Source: Verrucomicrobiia bacterium (GTDB lineage: Bacteria > Verrucomicrobiota > Verrucomicrobiia > Verrucomicrobiales > Akkermansiaceae). From it: a DNA stretch of 64,000 bases. The stretch lies in NCBI GenBank assembly GCA_947462875.1, contig CANHQJ010000009.1, positions 1-64,000 on the forward strand. Reading direction: 5' to 3'. This document shows positions 59,559-64,000 of the stretch, piece by piece. The notes below the pieces were generated by a model. It saw only the letters and a program-made list of their open reading frames with translations. It was not told where the DNA came from and ran no database searches. Position 1 is the first letter of the stretch. Each line of letters starts with the position of its first letter. A program made the translations under genes and the position numbers.

Positions 59559-62500
59559 TCAAGGAGTGACTTCGTTGACGTTCAAGCGAATGAAGTTTTT
59601 CGGGTCGGTTGATGTGTTGCCACTTGCCCGGAAGGTGAACCACGACCACCCTGTATCAAGTGCAGGCAGTGCTGGCGTAATGGCAGCCTGCACTGCTGCG
59701 GCATCCGTCGCTCCCAGTAGGTCAACGTCGACCACGTTCCACGCCGTGAGGTTTTGGCTGGCCTCGATGGTGTATTTCATCAGATCGATGCTCGCTTCCT
59801 GTTTCACCGCATCCACCGCGCCGTTGGCAAAGGTGGCACCGGTGCGCGCCGCCACCGTCAGCGTGAGCACGTCTTGGCCACCCAGCGAATGGATTTTGGG
59901 ATAGACTCTCGCGCCTGATGAGCCGTTGGTGGGATTGGAGTTGGTGGCGAATTCCATCAGGTTGTTCACGCCATCTCCATCCGTGTCAGCTGCTTTGCCA
60001 CCTGTAGCGCCAGAGGTGCTGGCCCAGCCGACATAGGGATCGGGTGGGCCCGTCACTACCGTCACAACTCCCGTGCCAGTGAAGTAAGTGTCGTTGATGT
60101 GATCCGCCCCAGATCCCGTGGCTCCCCAGGTTCCGGCTACTTGTTGCTCGCTGCCGAAAAACAAGGTGTCCACCGTTTCGTTAGAGCCGGAAGGATCCAC
60201 TTTTCCTGCATTGATGATGAGTTTTTTGCTGTTGGCGAGCGAATTGCCGGAGACTTTGAGCAGTCCGTCATTGACTATCGTATCACCGTTGAATGTATTG
60301 GCACCCGTGAGCTTCAAGGTGCCCGGTCCGGACTTGGTGAGGTTGTTGTCATTGATGATCGCACCGGAAACAATCAAGTCATCATCGGCGGTGCCGTCCG
60401 CGACATTCAGCGTCGCACCGCCCACCATTTGCAGCGGTGCAGCGATCACCGAACTGTCAGCACTGGCGAGGAAGGTCATCGTGCCTCCCCAGGTGCGCAA
60501 GGCTCCCGGTCCATTGATCAAGCCGCCCGTCATCGTCAGGTTGGAAATGTAATTCTCCGCACCCAAATTCAGTGTTCCCTTCACATGAAAGGTATTTTGA
60601 TCCACCCCCAGACAATGGGCGGATGCGGTGGTCAGCACGCCGGTGTCTTCCACGGTCACGGCGTTCGTCGCTCCAAAGGGGTTCACATACCAACCGCCTG
60701 CGGAGACGAACATCGTTCCCGCCTCGATGGTGACGCCACCGGAGAAGTTTTTGTTGTTAGGGATGGTTAGTGTGCCGCTCCCCCGTTTGATCAAGCTACC
60801 ACTTCCATTGATCGGGTAGGTAACCGACTGATTGCTGGAAATGTCATAAATCAGAGTGGCGGAATTGGTAACCGAAGTGTTCGCCAGGGTTCCCTTCACG
60901 ATGAGCGATCCGCCTGTAATCTGGGTGACTCCCAGATAGCCCTGATTGGATTCGTAGGTGAGACTACCCGCGCCAGACTTGGTGACGCCCAAGGCTCCGG
61001 TGATCTGACCACTTCCCGAAAGCACGTAATTCAGAGTATTGTTAAAAAACAACACGGAGGCGGGTTGCACGTTAGCCGAGAGAACCACGTTTCCGGTGGT
61101 TGCGTTATCGTCAAATGTGATCACGTCATCGTTGTAATATTTCGTTGGCGATGAGTCGCTGTCCAAGGTCCAGTTCTGGGTGGAATTGATATCCCAGGCG
61201 GAAGAGACGTCTCCCTTCCACGTGATGCTGTCAGCAGCGGTCACGACCAGCTTGATCTGCTTGTTATCAATGTCATGAGTCAGACTGGCGGCGTAGTGTG
61301 GATTGGGAAGCGCAGCGGCGGAAAGGCCCGGGAAACCGAGGCCGCTGAGTGTGTCATACGTGATGACGGTGAAATCCGCATTGACAAACAAGGGGCCTGC
61401 TGGAGACAGGGAAACTTTTGATGCTGCTACGACATTCAAATCCAAAACGTCGAGAGCGTCACTGCTCGCGCCCCCCACTCGGAAGTTCATGGTAGTGTCA
61501 TTCGCATCCATGTTACCAAGGAGCGAGGTGCCGGGTGTGAATGCCGAGCCCGCGCCAATCACAGTTCCGGAATTTGCGATCAATTTGCTGGAAAGTTGAC
61601 TGCCCCCGTAAAAACTGCCAGCGTTGACTACAGTATCACCACTGTAGGTGCTGCCGCCGGCATTCGTGCCGAGGGACAAGGTCCCGGCACCATTTTTGAT
61701 GATGCCGCCTGCGCCGCTGGCTCCATTGGCGAGAATGATCGTGCGCGGTGTTGTGTTGTCCACCGAGTCCAGTGTGGTAAAAGTCACCGTGTCGGTGAGG
61801 TTGATCGCTTTCGTCGAGGTCCAGTTCGCACTGGCGCCGATGGTGGCGTTGCCTGCATTGATCGTTTTGTTGCTTTGGTTGTTGATGCCACCGATGCCAA
61901 GGTTCAGTCTGCCTCCAGTGAGATTGTAGGAGGCGGAATTGCCACGACCATTATCGATGTTGATCCCTCGTAAATTCGCCGTGCCGCCGGACTGGTTCAT
62001 TTGCACGTTGCCGCGGTCCCAGCCCAGGCTGAGCCGGGCATTCGGCGAGTTCAAGGTTCCTCCGGACAGGTTATAGATGGAGGACGGGCCATAGCCCCAA
62101 TGGCCCATGAGAAACGAGGCGCTGGTGCCATTGCTGTCATTGGTGCCGTTGACATTGAGTGTGCCGCCGGTGTGGCTGACCGTATCATTCACGTAATACA
62201 GATCCGCCATGACGAAACGATCGGTGGTAATGTCCGCGCCCGTCTGAATCGCCAGGGTTTGTGTGCCACCGGAATTGTTCCAATTGAAGCGAAGATTGGC
62301 TGAGACTGTCAATGGCCCCGCGATGGTGAGGGTGCCGGCATTGACGTTGAGATCACCCGTGACACTGGTGCTACCCGTAAGCGCAACGGTACCAGTTCCG
62401 CTTTTGTTGAGGCCCGCTCCGGAGACAGTGGCTGCTACAGTTCCGCTGCCGCCACCAGAGAGCTGGATGGGGCCAGTGCCAAAACTGAGGCTGCCGGTTC

Positions 62501-62858
62501 CGGCAATGGTGGGAGTGCCTTCCTGAAAAACCAGACCCGCCACGCTGATCACACCTGAGGTGCTGACTGTGAATGGATCGACCGCGTCCGTGCCTGCGGA
62601 AAAAATGGCGGTATCGCCATTGACCCAAGCGCCTGGAGCAGTGGTGTCACCGGCTTCTGTGGAATTCCAATAGGTGTCAACGCCCCAAGTGCCCGTGGGT
62701 GTTGTGCCCGCACCTGCCGTGTCGCCGTTGGCGTCCCAGTAGAGATTGGCGGCGCTTGCATGCGAGGCGAGGCATGCCGCTAAAGCCATGTGAAATTTGA
62801 TGGCAGAGTGGTTCTGGCGGAACCATGAAGTCATGAGGTGGACGTTTTTTTGTTTCAT
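59559..62858 (-). CDS. autotransporter-associated beta-strand repeat protein
   Basis: A 1099-residue exported protein with a long signal sequence (about 1-37, AIKFHMALAACLASHASA). The body consists of short Gly/Asn/Thr/Ser-rich repeats typical of autotransporter-associated beta-strand (PATR) repeats, e.g. LSKSGTGTVALTGSTSVTG-like turns, GTLTIAGPLTVSANL, NGSGSLIKRGSGTLTIPN and KSGPGTLKLTGANTFNGDT. This predicts a long right-handed beta-helix. The final 140 residues change in character (TDGDGVNNLMEFATNSNPTN). No autotransporter barrel or PEP-CTERM signal is seen. Such surface proteins are abundant in Verrucomicrobia. Start at ATG 62858 is preceded by the promoter at 62895-62922. Confidence 0.93.
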   Translation of the reverse strand: MKQKNVHLMTSWFRQNHSAIKFHMALAACLASHASAANLYWDANGDTAGAGTTPTGTWGVDTYWNSTEAGDTTAPGAWVNGDTAIFSAGTDAVDPFTVSTSGVISVAGLVFQEGTPTIAGTGSLSFGTGPIQLSGGGSGTVAATVSGAGLNKSGTGTVALTGSTSVTGDLNVNAGTLTIAGPLTVSANLRFNWNNSGGTQTLAIQTGADITTDRFVMADLYYVNDTVSHTGGTLNVNGTNDSNGTSASFLMGHWGYGPSSIYNLSGGTLNSPNARLSLGWDRGNVQMNQSGGTANLRGINIDNGRGNSASYNLTGGRLNLGIGGINNQSNKTINAGNATIGASANWTSTKAINLTDTVTFTTLDSVDNTTPRTIILANGASGAGGIIKNGAGTLSLGTNAGGSTYSGDTVVNAGSFYGGSQLSSKLIANSGTVIGAGSAFTPGTSLLGNMDANDTTMNFRVGGASSDALDVLDLNVVAASKVSLSPAGPLFVNADFTVITYDTLSGLGFPGLSAAALPNPHYAASLTHDIDNKQIKLVVTAADSITWKGDVSSAWDINSTQNWTLDSDSSPTKYYNDDVITFDDNATTGNVVLSANVQPASVLFFNNTLNYVLSGSGQITGALGVTKSGAGSLTYESNQGYLGVTQITGGSLIVKGTLANTSVTNSATLIYDISSNQSVTYPINGSGSLIKRGSGTLTIPNNKNFSGGVTIEAGTMFVSAGGWYVNPFGATNAVTVEDTGVLTTASAHCLGVDQNTFHVKGTLNLGAENYISNLTMTGGLINGPGALRTWGGTMTFLASADSSVIAAPLQMVGGATLNVADGTADDDLIVSGAIINDNNLTKSGPGTLKLTGANTFNGDTIVNDGLLKVSGNSLANSKKLIINAGKVDPSGSNETVDTLFFGSEQQVAGTWGATGSGADHINDTYFTGTGVVTVVTGPPDPYVGWASTSGATGGKAADTDGDGVNNLMEFATNSNPTNGSSGARVYPKIHSLGGQDVLTLTVAARTGATFANGAVDAVKQEASIDLMKYTIEASQNLTAWNVVDVDLLGATDAAAVQAAITPALPALDTGWSWFTFRASGNTSTDPKNFIRLNVNEVTP

Positions 62859-62894
62859 GTTACGTTTATGGGGTTCGGTTTTTTGTATTGATAT

Positions 62895-62922
62895 AAGATA
62901 CTGTTAGCAGATTACCTGCCAA
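62895..62922 (-). promoter_or_regulatory. sigma-70-like promoter of the autotransporter-repeat gene
   Basis: On the minus strand TTGGCA (62922-62917), a 16-base spacer and TATCTT (62900-62895), then an AT-rich leader of about 30 bases to the ATG at 62858. The rest of the 269-base gap shows nothing else apart from the divergent promoter. Confidence 0.5.
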
Positions 62923-63091
62923 CATGGGGGCGTCAATAAAACTTTTGTATAATCTGCAAAATGAGCGATTTGATCTTTCTCGAACCGTTGATAGGCAGAA
63001 GGGGGGTGCCATGGGTAGCAGCTTCGTGACTCTTGGCATTGGGAAAAATCGCACTTGCACACAGTTGCCGTGTTCGCTTAGGTGAGGGCGT

Positions 63092-63120
63092 TTGAATCCT
63101 GCCGCCATTGAAAATACTGT
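63092..63120 (+). promoter_or_regulatory. sigma-70-like promoter of the antiporter gene
   Basis: TTGAAT (63092-63097), a 17-base spacer and TACTGT (63115-63120). The -10 ends 7 bases before the GTG at 63128, which makes that codon a better start than the GTG at 63122. Confidence 0.65.
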
Positions 63121-63127
63121 TGTGAAC

Positions 63128-64000
63128 GTGCTCATCGCTTGGGTGGTGATCATTGGCTCGGCGTGGGCGGTGGGGCGATTGGGGAAAAAAGTGGGTCAGC
63201 CACTGGCGGTCGGGGAAATCGCTGCAGGTATTCTATTGGGCCCTTCCGTGCTGGGGCTTTGCGGGCCCTGGGGGGCGGAAGCTGTCGACTTTTTACGCAA
63301 TACGGAACTGCAGAAAATGCTGCAAGTATTGGGCAAGCTGGGGCTGATTTTTCTGCTGTTTCAGGTGGGCATGCAGTTTCATTTTTCAGACATCCGCGGC
63401 CGCTCACGCACGGTGTTGTCCGTGGCGGCACTGGGCATCATCGGCCCGATGTTGCTGGGAGTTCTGATCGGTCCTTGGCTTCACCAGCAATGCGCGCCGG
63501 AGGTGCCGCGGGCTGGCATGATGTTGTTCTGTGGCATCGCGATGTCCATTTCCGCTCTGCCCATCATGGGGCGGATTCTGATCGAGATGAATTTGCAAAC
63601 GCGACCGTTTGCCCTGATTGCCATCTCGGCAGCGGCGCTGGATGATGTCTTGGGCTGGATTCTGTTGGCCTCGGCAGGTGCACTGGCGACGTCTTGGGCG
63701 AAGAATCAAGCCTTTGCCGTGGATAGCCTGGCCATGCAGATCGCTGGCATTGCGCTCTATTATGGGGTGATGATGAAAGCCGTGGGGCCGCTGTTGCGGT
63801 CGCTCTATCGCCGGTTGGCCACACCCGCCGACAAGTTGCCTCACTCGTTTCTCGCGGTTCTGCTGGTGGTGCTGTTTTGTTCCTGTCTGATCACGCATCG
63901 CTTGGGGATTTTCACGATCTTCGGGGCCTTCATGCTGGGCGCGGCTCTGCATCAGGAGCGCGGATTGGCCGAGGCCTGGACAAGCCGCTACTCCGCTCTG
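63128..64000 (+). CDS. Kef-type monovalent cation:proton antiporter (CPA2), 5' part
   Basis: The frame beginning at GTG 63128 runs to the window end, so the C-terminal part is missing. At least 291 residues and about eight membrane helices are visible. WAVGRLGKKVGQPLAVGEIA with AGILLGPSVLGL is the usual start of a CPA2 antiporter. LGLIFLLFQVGMQFHFSDI and IAMSISALPIMGRILIEM follow, then SAAALDDVLGWILLA, where the Asp-Asp pair is the ion-binding site of the family. It should exchange K+ or Na+ for H+ across the cytoplasmic membrane. The start is supported by the promoter 7 bases upstream. A GTG at 63122 is the alternative. Confidence 0.92.
   Translation, partial: MLIAWVVIIGSAWAVGRLGKKVGQPLAVGEIAAGILLGPSVLGLCGPWGAEAVDFLRNTELQKMLQVLGKLGLIFLLFQVGMQFHFSDIRGRSRTVLSVAALGIIGPMLLGVLIGPWLHQQCAPEVPRAGMMLFCGIAMSISALPIMGRILIEMNLQTRPFALIAISAAALDDVLGWILLASAGALATSWAKNQAFAVDSLAMQIAGIALYYGVMMKAVGPLLRSLYRRLATPADKLPHSFLAVLLVVLFCSCLITHRLGIFTIFGAFMLGAALHQERGLAEAWTSRYSAL

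Overview
The window looks like a piece of a GC-rich chromosome from the phylum Verrucomicrobiota (PVC superphylum). Pointers are an autotransporter-type beta-strand repeat protein, a PVC-type beta-propeller/cytochrome c fusion with a DUF1080 domain, ThuA and Dabb companions, an ECF sigma factor of the Rhodopirellula/Verrucomicrobium type next to a FecR-LamG protein, a DUF4175-like protein, and an mreBCD-mrdA-rng cell-shape operon. Species cannot be read from this window.

Layout. 1-142: 3' end of a 5S rRNA gene and its terminator. 182-3127: four overlapping plus-strand genes (small helical protein, MnmC-oxidase-like flavoprotein, MnmM/YtqB-like methyltransferase, RibD). 3112-6651: a pseudokinase-FGE membrane protein and an ArsR-CoA disulfide reductase/rhodanese operon with a visible operator. 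6827-9830: ECF sigma, putative anti-sigma factor, secreted protein, DUF1573 protein and anchored rhodanese. 9848-14960: two small membrane proteins, then a second sigma factor-FecR/LamG-secreted protein operon. 15013-19093: DUF4175-like protein, Gln-rich secreted partner and an OppF-like ATPase. 19285-27019: ABC-2-like permease, Fur, trpA, an anchored cysteine-peptidase-like protein, a lone nuoA, YacL-like PIN/TRAM protein with a PUR-like protein, rsmB and a lone potC. 27085-35870: ThuA/PVC-fusion/Dabb operon, then a Tm-1-like/PEP-hydrolase pair with a divergent AraC regulator. 35883-43060: SMUG1, nuclease, M23 peptidase, uppP, DUF2062 and a large beta-helix protein. 43143-49297: an accessory defence-type island with a STAS-like protein, a HigBA-like toxin-antitoxin pair, and an MmeI-type restriction-methylation enzyme directly coupled to a HEPN-domain gene. 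49476-64000: MFS transporter, rng-mrdA-mreDCB, PH-domain protein, TPR-sulfotransferase, autotransporter repeat protein and the start of a Kef-type antiporter.

Themes. Many neighbouring genes overlap by ATGA or abut, so translational coupling is common, and clear Shine-Dalgarno sequences are rare. Several first genes have a -10 hexamer only 6-9 bases before the start codon, which suggests leaderless mRNAs. The heptamer TTGTTAG and its complement seem over-represented, often spelling Leu-Leu as TTG-TTA before a G. The most interesting unit is the HEPN gene whose start codon directly follows the stop codon of the MmeI-like enzyme, together with an AT-rich specificity segment inside that enzyme that looks exchanged.
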